NCBI GenBank assembly: GCA_964652235.1
Contig: CAZZDK010000001.1
Location: forward strand, 62,001-126,000
Length of the DNA: 64,000 nucleotides
Direction: 5' to 3'
Source of the DNA: CAZZDK01 sp964652235
GTDB taxonomy: Bacteria > Pseudomonadota > Alphaproteobacteria > UBA9219
The translations under genes were made by a program, and so were the position numbers. Positions within the stretch are counted from its first letter, which is position 1. Each line of letters starts with the position of its first letter. Shown here piece by piece: positions 33,612-42,301 of the stretch. The notes beneath the pieces were generated by a model, which worked only from the letters and a program-made list of their open reading frames with translations, had not been told where the DNA came from and ran no database searches.

Positions 33612-35018
33612 TCATTTGGACGTGGATGTGAAGGGGGGGAAGCCGGACGAAAGAAACAAAGCCTTTTGCCTCTTGGACAGCCCGACCTCTTCAAACCCCT
33701 CAACCATCTCCATGAACAGCCGGTGCCAGTTGACCTCGGCGCGCAGACGCAGGAAAACGCCGCCGAGCCCCACCGAGGCGCGGTCGATCAACACAAAGGC
33801 GCGCGGCACCCTCACGCCGCCGCAGGCCTGAAGCTCTTTGTAAACTTGCAAGGCCGCTTGTCGTCCCATCGCGGTCGCGTTCGTTTCCTCGATGGGCCGG
33901 ACGCGATCTTCCAAAAGCGGCGCATAAACGAACATCGCCCAATGGCGCAGGGCCGCCCGCGCCGCCTTGGAAGGATTCTCAAACCCCCACAGACGATAGC
34001 ATTCAGCCTCTTGCGCCTCGTCCTTGTCGCGCAGGGCGAAAAACATCCCGATCACGGCCCGGACCAGATCCGGCTCGAAAACGCGGACGCAGCCGAAATC
34101 CAAAAGGTTGACGCTGTTGTCTTCACGAATCGTATAATTGCCCGGATGCGGATCGCCGTGCAGAACGCCCGCGCGGTAAAAAGGCCCGTACCAAAGGCGA
34201 AACAGGTTCGCGGCGATTTCGTTGCGCGCGGCCTGCGGGCGGCTTTGCGCCGCGTCCGAAAACCGCTCGCCCTCCAGCCAGTCCATGCACAAAAGCCGCG
34301 CGGTGGAAAGTTCGGCATGGGGTCTTGGCACATGGGCATAGGGCGCGTCCGCCAGCAAACGTCCGTAAAGCGCCATGTTGCGGGCCTCGAGCGCGTAATC
34401 CAGCTCCTCGCGCAGACGCTCGGAAAGCTCGGCGAAAACTTCGTCCACTCGAACCGCGCCGCCGATCTTTTCCAAAAGACCGAGCGCCAGTTTGAGCTGC
34501 CTTAAATCCGCCTCGACGACGGATTCCATGTCGGGATATTGCAGCTTACAGGCCAGGGGCTCGCCCGCAAGGCTGACGGCGCGATGCACCTGCCCCAGCG
34601 ACGCCGCAAAAGCCGCCTTTTTCTCGAACGAGGAAAATTTATCCTGCCAATCCGGCCCCAATTCCACCGCCAGGCGCCGCCGCGCGAAGGGCCAGCCCAT
34701 CTCCGGCGCGTCGGATTGAAGCGTGGCCAGCTCGGCGGCCAGCTCGCGCGGCAGAAAGTCGGGAATGGCGGCCAGAAGCTGCGCGACTTTCATCAAAGGC
34801 CCCTTCAGGCCGCCCAAAGCCGTCCGCCACAAAGCGGCCTCGCGCGCAACGCCGCCGCCGGTCAGGCGGTTGCCGAGAGTCCCCGCCCCGACCTTCGCCG
34901 CCGCGCCTGCGACGCGCGCGTAACGTTTCAAAGAAGGGTTCAGGATTCGGGGTCGAGGGTTCAGGGAAGATTTTTCTTTCCCCTGACCCCTGCCCCCTGC
35001 CCCCTGACCCCTCTTCAC
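33612..35018 (-). CDS. ABC1/UbiB family atypical kinase
   Basis: Protein-kinase-like fold of the ABC1/ADCK/UbiB family, implicated in ubiquinone synthesis and lipid trafficking; 468 residues as called. The family-specific KxGQ motif is present as GPLMKVAQLL (Ala replaces Gly), with AASLGQVHRA replacing the P-loop, the ATP-site Lys in LACKLQYPDM, the catalytic loop VLHGDPHPGNY and the metal motif LLDFGCVR. The first 30 or so residues are encoded by low-complexity purine-rich repeats (34928-35016) and may not be native. The called GTG 35018 overlaps the fabG stop (GTGA), so coupling is possible. Confidence 0.85.
   Translation of the reverse strand: MKRGQGAGGRGQGKEKSSLNPRPRILNPSLKRYARVAGAAAKVGAGTLGNRLTGGGVAREAALWRTALGGLKGPLMKVAQLLAAIPDFLPRELAAELATLQSDAPEMGWPFARRRLAVELGPDWQDKFSSFEKKAAFAASLGQVHRAVSLAGEPLACKLQYPDMESVVEADLRQLKLALGLLEKIGGAVRVDEVFAELSERLREELDYALEARNMALYGRLLADAPYAHVPRPHAELSTARLLCMDWLEGERFSDAAQSRPQAARNEIAANLFRLWYGPFYRAGVLHGDPHPGNYTIREDNSVNLLDFGCVRVFEPDLVRAVIGMFFALRDKDEAQEAECYRLWGFENPSKAARAALRHWAMFVYAPLLEDRVRPIEETNATAMGRQAALQVYKELQACGGVRVPRAFVLIDRASVGLGGVFLRLRAEVNWHRLFMEMVEGFEEVGLSKRQKALFLSSGFPPFTSTSK
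34928..35016. repeat. Degenerate GGGTCAGGG-type tandem repeats at the fabG/ABC1 junction
   Basis: Two blocks are seen on the plus strand: CCCTGACCCCTGCCCCCTG and related units at 34980-35012, and a looser block of about 10-base units (GGGTTCAGG, GATTCGGGG, TCGAGGGTTCAGGG) at 34937-34968. Both lie within the predicted N-terminus of the ABC1 kinase, where they encode Gly/Gln/Arg- and Pro/Asn/Leu-rich sequence unlike the family. Confidence 0.65.
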
Positions 35019-35752
35019 AGCATCGCCATGCCGCCGTTGACGTGGATCGTCTGGCCTGTGATGTAGCGCGACTCGTCGCTGGCAAGAAACAGGGCCGCCG
35101 CCGCGACGTCCTTCGCCTCGCCGAGATAGCCGAGCGGAATGTTGGCCAGCATTTTATTCTTCTGCTCTTCGTTGAGCTTGTCGGTCATGGGCGAGACGAT
35201 GAAGCCCGGCGCGATGCAATTGACGGTGCTCCCGCGCGAGGCGATTTCCTGGGCCAGCGACTTGCTGAACGCGATGAGGCCGCCTTTGGAGGCCGAATAA
35301 TTGACCTGTCCGGCGTTGCCCATCGCGCCGACGACGGACGCCATGTTGATGATGCGGCCCGCGCGGCGCTTCATCATGCCGGGCAGGCAGGCGCGGGACA
35401 GGCGAAAGGCCGCCGAGAGATTGACGTTCAAAACCAAATCCCAATCCTCGTCCTTCATGCGCATGGCCAGGCCGTCGCGCGTAAGGCCCGCATTGTTGAC
35501 GAGAATGTCGATGGGACCGGCCTTTTCCTCGGCCTCTTTGAGAATCTGGGCCGGAGCCGCGGGGTCCGTCAAATTCCCGACGACCGTAAAAGCCCGTTCG
35601 CCCAGTTCCTTTTGCAGGGCCTCGATGCCGCCCGGCGCGATGTCGGCCAGAACGACTTTCGCGCCCTGGGCGTAAAAGGTGCGCGAGATGACGGCGCCGA
35701 TGCCGCCCGCGGCCCCCGTCACAAGGGCTGTTTTTCCGGTCAAATCGAACAT
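35015..35752 (-). CDS. fabG: 3-oxoacyl-[acyl-carrier-protein] reductase
   Basis: FabG performs the first reduction of the fatty-acid elongation cycle using NADPH. The 245-residue SDR has the cofactor loop TGAAGGIG at 12-19, NNAG near residue 87, the catalytic Ser in MASVVGAMGNAG, YSASKGG (Tyr and Lys) and the C-terminal GQTIHVNGGMAM. The start overlaps the fabD 3' end by 13 bases, indicating translational coupling. fabD-fabG is a standard fatty-acid module, but acpP and fabF do not follow here; an ABC1 kinase gene does. Confidence 0.95.
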   Translation of the reverse strand: MFDLTGKTALVTGAAGGIGAVISRTFYAQGAKVVLADIAPGGIEALQKELGERAFTVVGNLTDPAAPAQILKEAEEKAGPIDILVNNAGLTRDGLAMRMKDEDWDLVLNVNLSAAFRLSRACLPGMMKRRAGRIINMASVVGAMGNAGQVNYSASKGGLIAFSKSLAQEIASRGSTVNCIAPGFIVSPMTDKLNEEQKNKMLANIPLGYLGEAKDVAAAALFLASDESRYITGQTIHVNGGMAML

Positions 35753-36699
35753 GGCTTGGACTCCTCTTTCAAAAAGGCCTCTAGGTCTTCCGGCGTCTGC
35801 AAAGAGAGGCCGACTATCTCCTTATCGATCCGTTTCGTCAATCCCGTCAAGACGTTGCCGGACCCGCACTCCACAAGACGCCCGACGCCCTGCGCTTTCA
35901 TATAAAGCACGCTTTCGCGCCAGCGGACCGCGCCCGTGATCTGTTCCACCAAAAGACGGCGGATCGCTTCCGGGTCCTGCGTAGCCTCGGCCAAAACGTT
36001 CGGGATCACCGGAACGACGGGCACGTGCAGAAAGACTTTCTCAAGCGCCTCTCGCATTTCCTCGGCGGCGGGCTTCATAAGAGGCGAATGGAACGGCGCG
36101 CTGACGGGCAGTTTCACGCTGCGCCGAAAGCCCCGTTCCGTCGCCAAAGCGACGGCGCGATCAATGGCGGCGGCATGGCCGCTGATGACCACCTGGCCGG
36201 GCGCGTTGTCGTTGGCGGCCACGCAAATCTCGCCTTCCTGCGTCGCGGCGGCGGCGATGTCCCGGGCCGCGTCGATGTCGGTCATCAGGGCCGCCATGCC
36301 GCCCACGCCGACCGGAACGGCCCGTTGCATGGCCTGGCCCCTCTTCCGCAGCAAACGGGCCGTATCCGCCAGCGAAAAAGTCCGCGCGGCGCACAAGGCC
36401 GCATATTCGCCAAGGCTATGCCCCGCCATGAAAGTCACGTTCTCCTTGAAGCAATAACCGCCCTGTTCCCTTAAAACCCTTACGATGGCCATACTGACGG
36501 CCATCAAAGCGGGCTGGGCGTTTTCGGTCAGTTTAAGGTCCTCCTCGGAACCTTCGAACATCAGCGCCGAAAGTTTTTGCCCCAATACATCGTCAACCTC
36601 TTGAAAAACCTCGCGGGCTTCGGGGAAAGCATCGGCCAGAGCCTTGCCCATGCCGACTTTCTGGCTCCCCTGCCCCGGAAAGACAAACGCTGTTTTCAT
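35740..36699 (-). CDS. fabD: Malonyl CoA-acyl carrier protein transacylase
   Basis: FabD loads malonate onto acyl carrier protein for fatty-acid synthesis. The 319-residue product begins with the family hallmark FVFPGQGSQKVGMG. It has the nucleophile elbow AGHSLGEYAAL (Ser near 95), Arg in the QAMQRAVPVG segment, the SAPFHSPLM histidine motif near 205 and GSGNVLTGL near the C-terminus. It is the first gene of the fabD-fabG-ABC1 run and is divergent from hldD, with about 107 bases between the starts. Confidence 0.96.
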   Translation of the reverse strand: MKTAFVFPGQGSQKVGMGKALADAFPEAREVFQEVDDVLGQKLSALMFEGSEEDLKLTENAQPALMAVSMAIVRVLREQGGYCFKENVTFMAGHSLGEYAALCAARTFSLADTARLLRKRGQAMQRAVPVGVGGMAALMTDIDAARDIAAAATQEGEICVAANDNAPGQVVISGHAAAIDRAVALATERGFRRSVKLPVSAPFHSPLMKPAAEEMREALEKVFLHVPVVPVIPNVLAEATQDPEAIRRLLVEQITGAVRWRESVLYMKAQGVGRLVECGSGNVLTGLTKRIDKEIVGLSLQTPEDLEAFLKEESKPCSI

Positions 36700-36806
36700 G
36701 ATAACTCCCTCTTTTTCCTGCCCTACTCAACCTTCTTGCCAAGCCCTCGTCAAGCGGCTTTAATGCGCCGCGATCTTTGTTCCTGCTCATCTTTTCGGTT
36801 TTTTTC

Positions 36807-37790
36807 ATGATTCTCATCACCGGCGGTGCCGGATTCATCGGTTCCTACCTTGCGGCCCAGTTGGATCAGCGGGGAGAGAGGGTTGTCGTCTGCGACCGGC
36901 TGGAGCGCGGAGATAAATGGCGCAACATCGCCAAAAGGGACCTTGAGCATCTGATCGCGCCGGAGCAACTGGCCGATTTTCTGAACGATTACGCCGGAGA
37001 TATAGAGATTATCTTTCATATGGGCGCGATTTCCGCGACCACCGAGACCGACGCCGACGCCATCGCCGAAAACAATTTCCGCCTGAGCCGTTCCCTTTGG
37101 CTTTGGAGCAAGAACAACGGCGCGCGCTTCGTCTATGCCTCCTCGGCGGCGACCTACGGCGACGGCAGCGCCGGGTTCAAGGACGAAGAGAGCGTCGAAG
37201 GGCTCAGGGCCTTTCGCCCGCTCAACGCCTATGGCTGGAGCAAGCATCTTTTCGACCGCTGGATCGCGCAGCAGAAGGGGCGCGGAGACAAAGGCCCCGT
37301 CCAATGCGTCGGGCTGAAGTTCTTCAACGTCTATGGTCCGAACGAATACCACAAGGGCGGCCAGCGTTCCGTCGCGCACCAGATTTTTCCCTACGCGCAG
37401 CGCGGCGAGGCCTTTTCTCTCTTCAAATCCCATCACCCTGATTACGCCGACGGCGGCCAGTTGCGCGATTTCGTGTGGGTCGGCGATTGCGCCGACGTCA
37501 TGCTCTGGCTTCTGGATCGGCCCAAAGTGAACGGTCTGTTCAATATGGGCACGGGCCGGGCGAGCAGCTTTGCGGACATGGCGTCCGCCGTCTATCGCGC
37601 GCTGGGCAAGGAACCCTTGCTCACCTACCGCGATATGCCCGAAGAACTGCGCGGCAAGTACCAGTACTTTACGCAGGCCGACATGAACAAGCTTCGCGCG
37701 GCGGGTTACACGGCGCCCTTCACGCCCGTCGAGGAAGGAATCCGGCTTTATGTGCAGGATTTCCTCGTAAAAGAGGATCCGTATATATGA
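36807..37790 (+). CDS. hldD: ADP-L-glycero-D-manno-heptose 6-epimerase
   Basis: HldD (RfaD) interconverts ADP-heptose epimers for the inner core of LPS. The 327-residue SDR-type epimerase has the NADP loop TGGAGFIGSYLA, HMGAISATTETDADAI (family-specific), the catalytic Ser in ASSAATYGDG, the YGWSKHLFD Tyr/Lys pair and NVYGPNEYHKGG with its substrate-binding residues. ATG 36807 begins the Rossmann strand directly; upstream in-frame codons at 36777 would add a hydrophobic stretch not seen in the family. A palindromic repeat and hldE follow. Confidence 0.95.
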   Translation: MILITGGAGFIGSYLAAQLDQRGERVVVCDRLERGDKWRNIAKRDLEHLIAPEQLADFLNDYAGDIEIIFHMGAISATTETDADAIAENNFRLSRSLWLWSKNNGARFVYASSAATYGDGSAGFKDEESVEGLRAFRPLNAYGWSKHLFDRWIAQQKGRGDKGPVQCVGLKFFNVYGPNEYHKGGQRSVAHQIFPYAQRGEAFSLFKSHHPDYADGGQLRDFVWVGDCADVMLWLLDRPKVNGLFNMGTGRASSFADMASAVYRALGKEPLLTYRDMPEELRGKYQYFTQADMNKLRAAGYTAPFTPVEEGIRLYVQDFLVKEDPYI

Positions 37791-37801
37791 AGGAAAAACC
37801 C

Positions 37802-37913
37802 GTCATTGCGAGCGCTGAAAGCGCGAAGCAATCCAGGGCCGTTGCAAAATGGCTCTTAACGACTCTGTATTGCTTCGTCGTCCCGGGACAAGCCCGGTCC
37901 TCCTCGCAATGAC
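37802..37913. repeat. Dispersed palindrome family I, copy 3 (between hldD and hldE)
   Basis: The arms are GTCATTGCGAG (37802) and CTCGCAATGAC (ending 37913). The inner arms AAGCAATCCAGG and GACTCTGTATTGCTT are more diverged than in the other copies. The right arm has a private insertion (CCCGGGACAAGCCCGG). It begins 12 bases after the hldD stop. Confidence 0.88.
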
Positions 37914-37939
37914 GCTTGAACAAGAAACGGCATCTGAAA

Positions 37940-39397
37940 ATGTTCCCACACCTTCAACCCCACCTTGAAAACCTCGCCGGGCACCGCGTTTTGTGCGTCG
38001 GCGACGTCATGCTCGACCGCTTCGTTTACGGCTCGGTGGAGCGCATATCGCCCGAAGCGCCGATCCCCGTTTTACGCATTCAGCGCGAAAGCAGCGCGCT
38101 GGGCGGCAGCGGCAACGTGGTGCGCAACCTCGTTTCTTTAGGCGGGCACGTCGATATGCTCGGCGTCGTCGGCCAGGACCAGGCGGGCTACAGCCTGGCC
38201 GAGCAGGTCTCGACCCTGCCCGAGGTCGTTTCTTACCTCATCACCGACAACGAACGGCCTACGACGGTCAAGACGCGCTTCGTCGCGGACGGCCAGCAGC
38301 TTTTGCGCGCCGACCGCGAAATCAGCGCGGACCTTTCGCCGGACATCGAAGAGCAGACCCTTTTGCGCCTGCGCGGCGCGATCGACGGCTGCGACGTCGT
38401 GATCCTTTCGGACTACGCCAAAGGCGTTCTGACGAACCGCGTTCTCGGCGAAGCGATCCGGCTGGGCCGCGAAAAGGGCAAGCCCGTTCTGATCGACCCC
38501 AAAGGCCGCGATTTCAGCCGTTACCGCGGGGCCTTCATGCTCACGCCCAACCGTAAAGAGTTGCATGAATCCACGGGGCTTCCCATCAAAACGGTGCAGG
38601 AGGCCGAGCGCGCCGCGCGCCTTTTGATCGAGGCCTGCCACATCAAAGCCGTCCTGGCCAAGCTCGGCGGCGACGGCGTGTGTCTTGTGCTGAAAGACGG
38701 CCCCGCCCACCATTTTTCGGCGACCGCGCGCGAAGTCTATGACGTCTCCGGCGCGGGCGACACGGTCGTCGCGACGATGGCGCTTTGCGTCGCGGGCGGC
38801 CTCTCGCTCGAAGACGGCGCGGCGCTGGCGAACATCGCGGGCAGCGTCGTCGTCGGCAAGATAGGGACCGCGACGGTGAGCCGCGAAGACCTTGCCCGCG
38901 AACTGCTCCACGACCAGACGCGCGTGAGCGAGGAAAAAGTCCTCTCCCTGCCCCAGGCGGCGGAAACGGCGGAACGCTGGCGCAAGCAGGGCCTCAAAGT
39001 CGGCTTCACGAACGGCGTGTTCGACCTTTTGCATCCGGGGCACCTCTCGCTGATCCGCCAGGCGCGCGGCGCGTGCGACCGCCTTGTCGTCGGCGTGAAC
39101 AGCGACGCCTCGGTCAAACGGCTCAAAGGCGAAGGCCGCCCGGTGCAGGGCGAAAACGCCCGCGCGGCCGTCCTGGCCTCGCTGGCCGACGTGGACGGCG
39201 TGGTGATTTTCGGTGAGGACACGCCCATCGAACTCATCAAGGGAATCCGCCCCGCCGTTCTCGTGAAGGGCGCGGATTATACGGTCGCAACCGTCGTCGG
39301 CGCGGACCTCGTGCAGGGTTGGGGGGGACAGGTCGTCCTCGCCAGGCTCGTGGACGGGCAAAGCACGACCGCGACGATTGAAAAGATGAAAAGCTAA
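37940..39397 (+). CDS. hldE: Bifunctional heptose-7-phosphate kinase / heptose-1-phosphate adenylyltransferase
   Basis: HldE (RfaE) carries two steps of ADP-heptose synthesis. The N-terminal ribokinase-fold kinase (about 1-310) shows GDVMLDRFVYG, GGSGNVVRNL and the phosphoryl-transfer motif DVSGAGDTVVATMAL. The C-terminal nucleotidyltransferase (about 340-485) has GFTNGVFDLLHPGHLSLI with the HxGH motif, VGVNSDASVKRLKG and KGADYT. ATG 37940 is used although an in-frame TTG at 37916 exists. With hldD upstream, both enzymes for the end of the pathway are together. The 3' end overlaps a convergent permease gene by four bases. Confidence 0.96.
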   Translation: MFPHLQPHLENLAGHRVLCVGDVMLDRFVYGSVERISPEAPIPVLRIQRESSALGGSGNVVRNLVSLGGHVDMLGVVGQDQAGYSLAEQVSTLPEVVSYLITDNERPTTVKTRFVADGQQLLRADREISADLSPDIEEQTLLRLRGAIDGCDVVILSDYAKGVLTNRVLGEAIRLGREKGKPVLIDPKGRDFSRYRGAFMLTPNRKELHESTGLPIKTVQEAERAARLLIEACHIKAVLAKLGGDGVCLVLKDGPAHHFSATAREVYDVSGAGDTVVATMALCVAGGLSLEDGAALANIAGSVVVGKIGTATVSREDLARELLHDQTRVSEEKVLSLPQAAETAERWRKQGLKVGFTNGVFDLLHPGHLSLIRQARGACDRLVVGVNSDASVKRLKGEGRPVQGENARAAVLASLADVDGVVIFGEDTPIELIKGIRPAVLVKGADYTVATVVGADLVQGWGGQVVLARLVDGQSTTATIEKMKS

Positions 39398-40170
39398 ATT
39401 CCCCGCTTATACCTTCTCACCCCCGCCCGGAACGTCCACGCGGCGAGCAGCGCGTAAAAAACCGTCGCCGCCAGAAGCTCTGCGAAAAGAAGCGGATCGA
39501 AGGCGCTCAAAAGCCGCACGGGCAAAAGCGCGATGAACGCCGCCGGAATGATCGTGTACATGACGATCTGAACGCCGAAAGGCTGGCCGTGCTGGATGTT
39601 GGCCGAAAAGATAATCAGCATCTCGAACAGCTGGTCCGAAAACCGCGTGTTCCCCTTAAGCCAGAACGCGAGGGAATAAACGATGATCGTCGCCGACGTG
39701 AAAACAACGGAAGACAGCAGCGTCAGCCCGACCAGTTGCGGCGCCATCGCCCAGGTCACATCGCCCAGCGCGGCCCACATGAGCGGCCCGTAGAGAATGT
39801 CGCCCAGGCTCGCGGAACTGGAGTAGCTCATTAAAAGCGCGGGCAGAACGCTGCGCGGGCGCGTCAGAAAAACGTCGAGCGAACCGTCCTGAATCCGCCG
39901 CGCGATGGAACGCGCGCCCGAAAGGAAGAAAAGGCTCAGGCCCACCGAAGAGGCCACGATCCCGTACATCCGCGCCACGTCGGAAAGCCGCCAGCCTTTG
40001 AGGTTCGAGACGGTCTGAAAAAAGATGACCCAAAAGACGAAGAACATCGAGTTCTGAACGATCATGAAAAACGACATGATGAGCAGCCGCTTCCATTCGG
40101 GCCGATAGAACTTCATGTTCGCCGCGTTCAACGCCCAGAGATAGGAAAGCGAGGAAAAGAGCTTTTTCAT
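39394..40170 (-). CDS. ABC-2 type exporter permease (DUF990-like)
   Basis: Six-helix integral membrane subunit of 258 residues in a three-gene ABC exporter. Hydrophobic segments alternate with short loops. The cytosolic loop has GARSIARRIQDGSLDVFLTRP, a coupling-helix-like motif shared with the partner permease (Q-x-D/I-L-S/D-x-x-L-x-RP). ATG 40170 starts one base after the stop of the partner permease (TGA-G-ATG). The family (ABC-2 transporter protein, formerly DUF990) includes drug and viologen exporters; the substrate here is unknown. Confidence 0.83.
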   Translation of the reverse strand: MKKLFSSLSYLWALNAANMKFYRPEWKRLLIMSFFMIVQNSMFFVFWVIFFQTVSNLKGWRLSDVARMYGIVASSVGLSLFFLSGARSIARRIQDGSLDVFLTRPRSVLPALLMSYSSSASLGDILYGPLMWAALGDVTWAMAPQLVGLTLLSSVVFTSATIIVYSLAFWLKGNTRFSDQLFEMLIIFSANIQHGQPFGVQIVMYTIIPAAFIALLPVRLLSAFDPLLFAELLAATVFYALLAAWTFRAGVRRYKRGI

Positions 40171-40171
40171 C

Positions 40172-40975
40172 TCAAACCCCCGTTTCCTGCAAGTGGCGCA
40201 GAATCTTGCGGTCGAACAAGCGAAGCAGGAAAAGAAAAACCGCCGCCCAGAAAATCTGGTGCGCGAAGGCCGCGAGGTGAATACTCGCGGGCGTCTCAAG
40301 CGTCCAGCGCGCGCCGATGGCCAGCATGGAAGGAAACGGCGAGGCCCAGGCGATCACCTGCAGCCAGCCGGGATAAAAGGACAAAGGCCAAAGCATCGCG
40401 CCGAGCAGAAACGCGGCCTTCTGCCAGACCCAATAAGCCGGTTCCGCCTGAATGAACCACAGGCACGAAGCGCCGACAAAATACCAGCCGCACGCGCCGA
40501 TCCCTATCGCCAAAGGCATACTGGCCCAAAGGCCGAGCAACCCGGCGGGCGAGAAAACGTTCCCGCCCGCCAGCGCACTTACCAGGAGGAAATAGGGAAC
40601 GAACAAAGCCGCCGCGCGCGCCGCCGAGTCGCCTATCCAAAAAGACACGCGCACGAGCGCGGCGGAAACGGGCCGCAAAACCGCCGAATGAATCTGGCCG
40701 GAAAGGATGTCGTTCTGCAATTCCGTAAAGCACCAATGCGGCGCGGCGAAGAGAATGTATTCCGCCGTGCCGAGATACCAGATCATCTCTTTCTGACCGA
40801 AGGGAAAGCGAGCCAGATCGGCGTCCGGGATCATATGGATCACGCCCGCGTAAAGAAGCATGATGGCGGTATAGACCAGGAACGATCCGAAAATAAGAAT
40901 CCAGTCGCGCAAGGACTGCCGGAATCCCATGCGTGCGCAAAGGAAAGAGACGGACAAAGCGTGGCGAAGAGTCAT
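40172..40975 (-). CDS. ABC-2 type exporter permease, second subunit
   Basis: A 267-residue membrane protein with six hydrophobic segments, paralogous in layout to the next gene. It has a cytosolic ELQNDILSGQIHSAVLRPVSA coupling region that mirrors the partner's QDGSLDVFLTRP. ATG 40975 has a very strong ribosome site, GGAAGGAGGGGAAG, which decides the start. It is separated from the ATPase gene by a 163-base gap filled with a palindromic repeat, but the three genes run in the same direction and form one transporter (ATPase, permease, permease). Substrate unknown. Confidence 0.85.
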   Translation of the reverse strand: MTLRHALSVSFLCARMGFRQSLRDWILIFGSFLVYTAIMLLYAGVIHMIPDADLARFPFGQKEMIWYLGTAEYILFAAPHWCFTELQNDILSGQIHSAVLRPVSAALVRVSFWIGDSAARAAALFVPYFLLVSALAGGNVFSPAGLLGLWASMPLAIGIGACGWYFVGASCLWFIQAEPAYWVWQKAAFLLGAMLWPLSFYPGWLQVIAWASPFPSMLAIGARWTLETPASIHLAAFAHQIFWAAVFLFLLRLFDRKILRHLQETGV

Positions 40976-40990
40976 CTTCCCCTCCTTCCC

Positions 40991-41126
40991 GTCATTGCGA
41001 GGGACACCGTACATCCCCGCGAAAGCGGGGATCCGGGGGACCGAAGCAATCCAGAGTCCCAAGAAACCAAGGCCGTTCTTTTTGACTCTGGATTGCCGCG
41101 CTCGCCTCCGGCTCGCTCGCAATGGC
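40991..41126. repeat. Dispersed palindrome family I, copy 4 (inside ABC operon)
   Basis: The arms are GTCATTGCGAG (40991) and CTCGCAATGGC (ending about 41126), with inner arms AAGCAATCCAGAGTC and GACTCTGGATTGCC. The left arm carries a private perfect hairpin, ATCCCCGC-GAAA-GCGGGGAT. It lies between the ABC ATPase stop and the first permease. Confidence 0.9.
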
Positions 41127-41138
41127 GAAAGAAAAAAC

Positions 41139-42119
41139 TCATCTTCCCCTCCGCGCATAGATGGAACGAATGATGTCTTCCAAAGGCAGCCCTTCGATCC
41201 CGATGTCGCGCAGCTTAAACCGCTCAAGGCACAGGCCCACGACCTTTTCGACGGCGGTCGCCGCCGTATCGACCCTCAGCGCCAGCGTATGTTCGCCCTT
41301 TTCCTCCACGGCGACGCCGGACATTTCAAGGCAAGGCGCCTCTTCCTCCGTCACAAGGCGCAAAATCTTGTACCGCGCGTAATCGCGTTGCAGTTCCGCA
41401 AGCGACGTGTCCAACAGCTTGCGGCCCAGATCGATCAGGATGACGCGGCGGCAAATGCGTTCGATGTCGTCCGTGTCGTGGCTGGTCAGAAGGATCGTCG
41501 TCTCCAGCTCGTTCGCCAGCGCGTTGAGATGGTCGCGCAGCAAGGCCTTGGCCGTCACGTCGAGGCCGATGGTCGGCTCGTCGAGAAACAGGACCTTGGG
41601 CCTGTGCAACAGGGAGGCCGCGATGTCGCAGCGCATCCGCTGGCCGAGCGAAAGGGTCCGCGCCAGTTGCGGCAAAAGTTTCCTGAGACCGAAAACCTCG
41701 ATCAGCTTTTCGCGCTGGACGCGGTAATCCGCCGGGTCGAGATCGTAGATTTTCGCGAGCAGATCGAAACTGTCTTCCACGCTGAGAGCAGGCCAGAGCT
41801 GCGAGCGCTGGCCGAAGACCAGGCCGATTTCGCTCGCGAGTTCCCGCGTCTGTTCCCACGGCACAAGACCGCAAACGCGCGCCGCGCCGGAAGTCGGACG
41901 CAAAAGACCAGAAAGCATACGAAGCGTCGTGGATTTGCCCGCGCCGTTGGGGCCGATAAAAGCGACCTTCTCGCCCGGCTGAATGGCAAAGCAAAGCTCG
42001 CTGACGGCCTTGATCTCGCGCGTTTTCTTTTTGGAAAACCAGCCGGTTGCGGCCGGATCTTTCTCCCGGACCGTAAAGGTGCGGGATAAGGCGTCTATCT
42101 GTATGATGGAGCTTGCCAT
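41139..42119 (-). CDS. ABC exporter ATP-binding protein
   Basis: Nucleotide-binding subunit of 326 residues for the two permeases that follow it. Walker A is GPNGAGKSTTLRML, the Q-loop is GLVFGQRSQLWPAL, the signature is the variant LSLGQRMRCDIAASLL, Walker B is VLFLDEPTIGLD and the H-loop is LLTSHDTDDI. The YVxGQRxQLWWDL-like Q-loop and the C-terminal regulatory tail of about 90 residues fit the DUF990-associated ATPases of ABC-2 exporters. A 30-residue insertion before Walker A contains WFSKKKTREIKAV, also usual in this subgroup. Substrate unknown. Confidence 0.88.
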   Translation of the reverse strand: MASSIIQIDALSRTFTVREKDPAATGWFSKKKTREIKAVSELCFAIQPGEKVAFIGPNGAGKSTTLRMLSGLLRPTSGAARVCGLVPWEQTRELASEIGLVFGQRSQLWPALSVEDSFDLLAKIYDLDPADYRVQREKLIEVFGLRKLLPQLARTLSLGQRMRCDIAASLLHRPKVLFLDEPTIGLDVTAKALLRDHLNALANELETTILLTSHDTDDIERICRRVILIDLGRKLLDTSLAELQRDYARYKILRLVTEEEAPCLEMSGVAVEEKGEHTLALRVDTAATAVEKVVGLCLERFKLRDIGIEGLPLEDIIRSIYARRGR

Positions 42120-42139
42120 TCGTCTTTGCCCTTAACTTT

Positions 42140-42168
42140 TTGTGCGTTGCAGCAAAGACGCCTATAAT
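42140..42168 (+). promoter_or_regulatory. Candidate sigma-70 promoter upstream of the glycosyltransferase gene
   Basis: TTGTGC (42140-42145), a 17-base spacer and a consensus TATAAT (42163-42168) lie in the AT-rich 182-base gap between divergent genes, 134 bases before ATG 42302. This is an eye-based call; the leader would be long. Confidence 0.4.
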
Positions 42169-42301
42169 AAAGCAGATTTTTCAAAAATTTCAAGGATAAA
42201 TTTTCCGCGTTCCCGACAGGGGGAAAGGAGATAATTTCGATAGGCCCCCTATAGGAATCCTTGCTAACATACCCTTCCCTTCATCCGATCTCCCCTGCCC
42301 G

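Noticed and set aside
22504..41126. CRISPR-like interpretation of the repeated GTCATTGCGAG copies
   Set aside because: Copies are kilobases apart, palindromic and intergenic, with no regular spacers and no cas genes.
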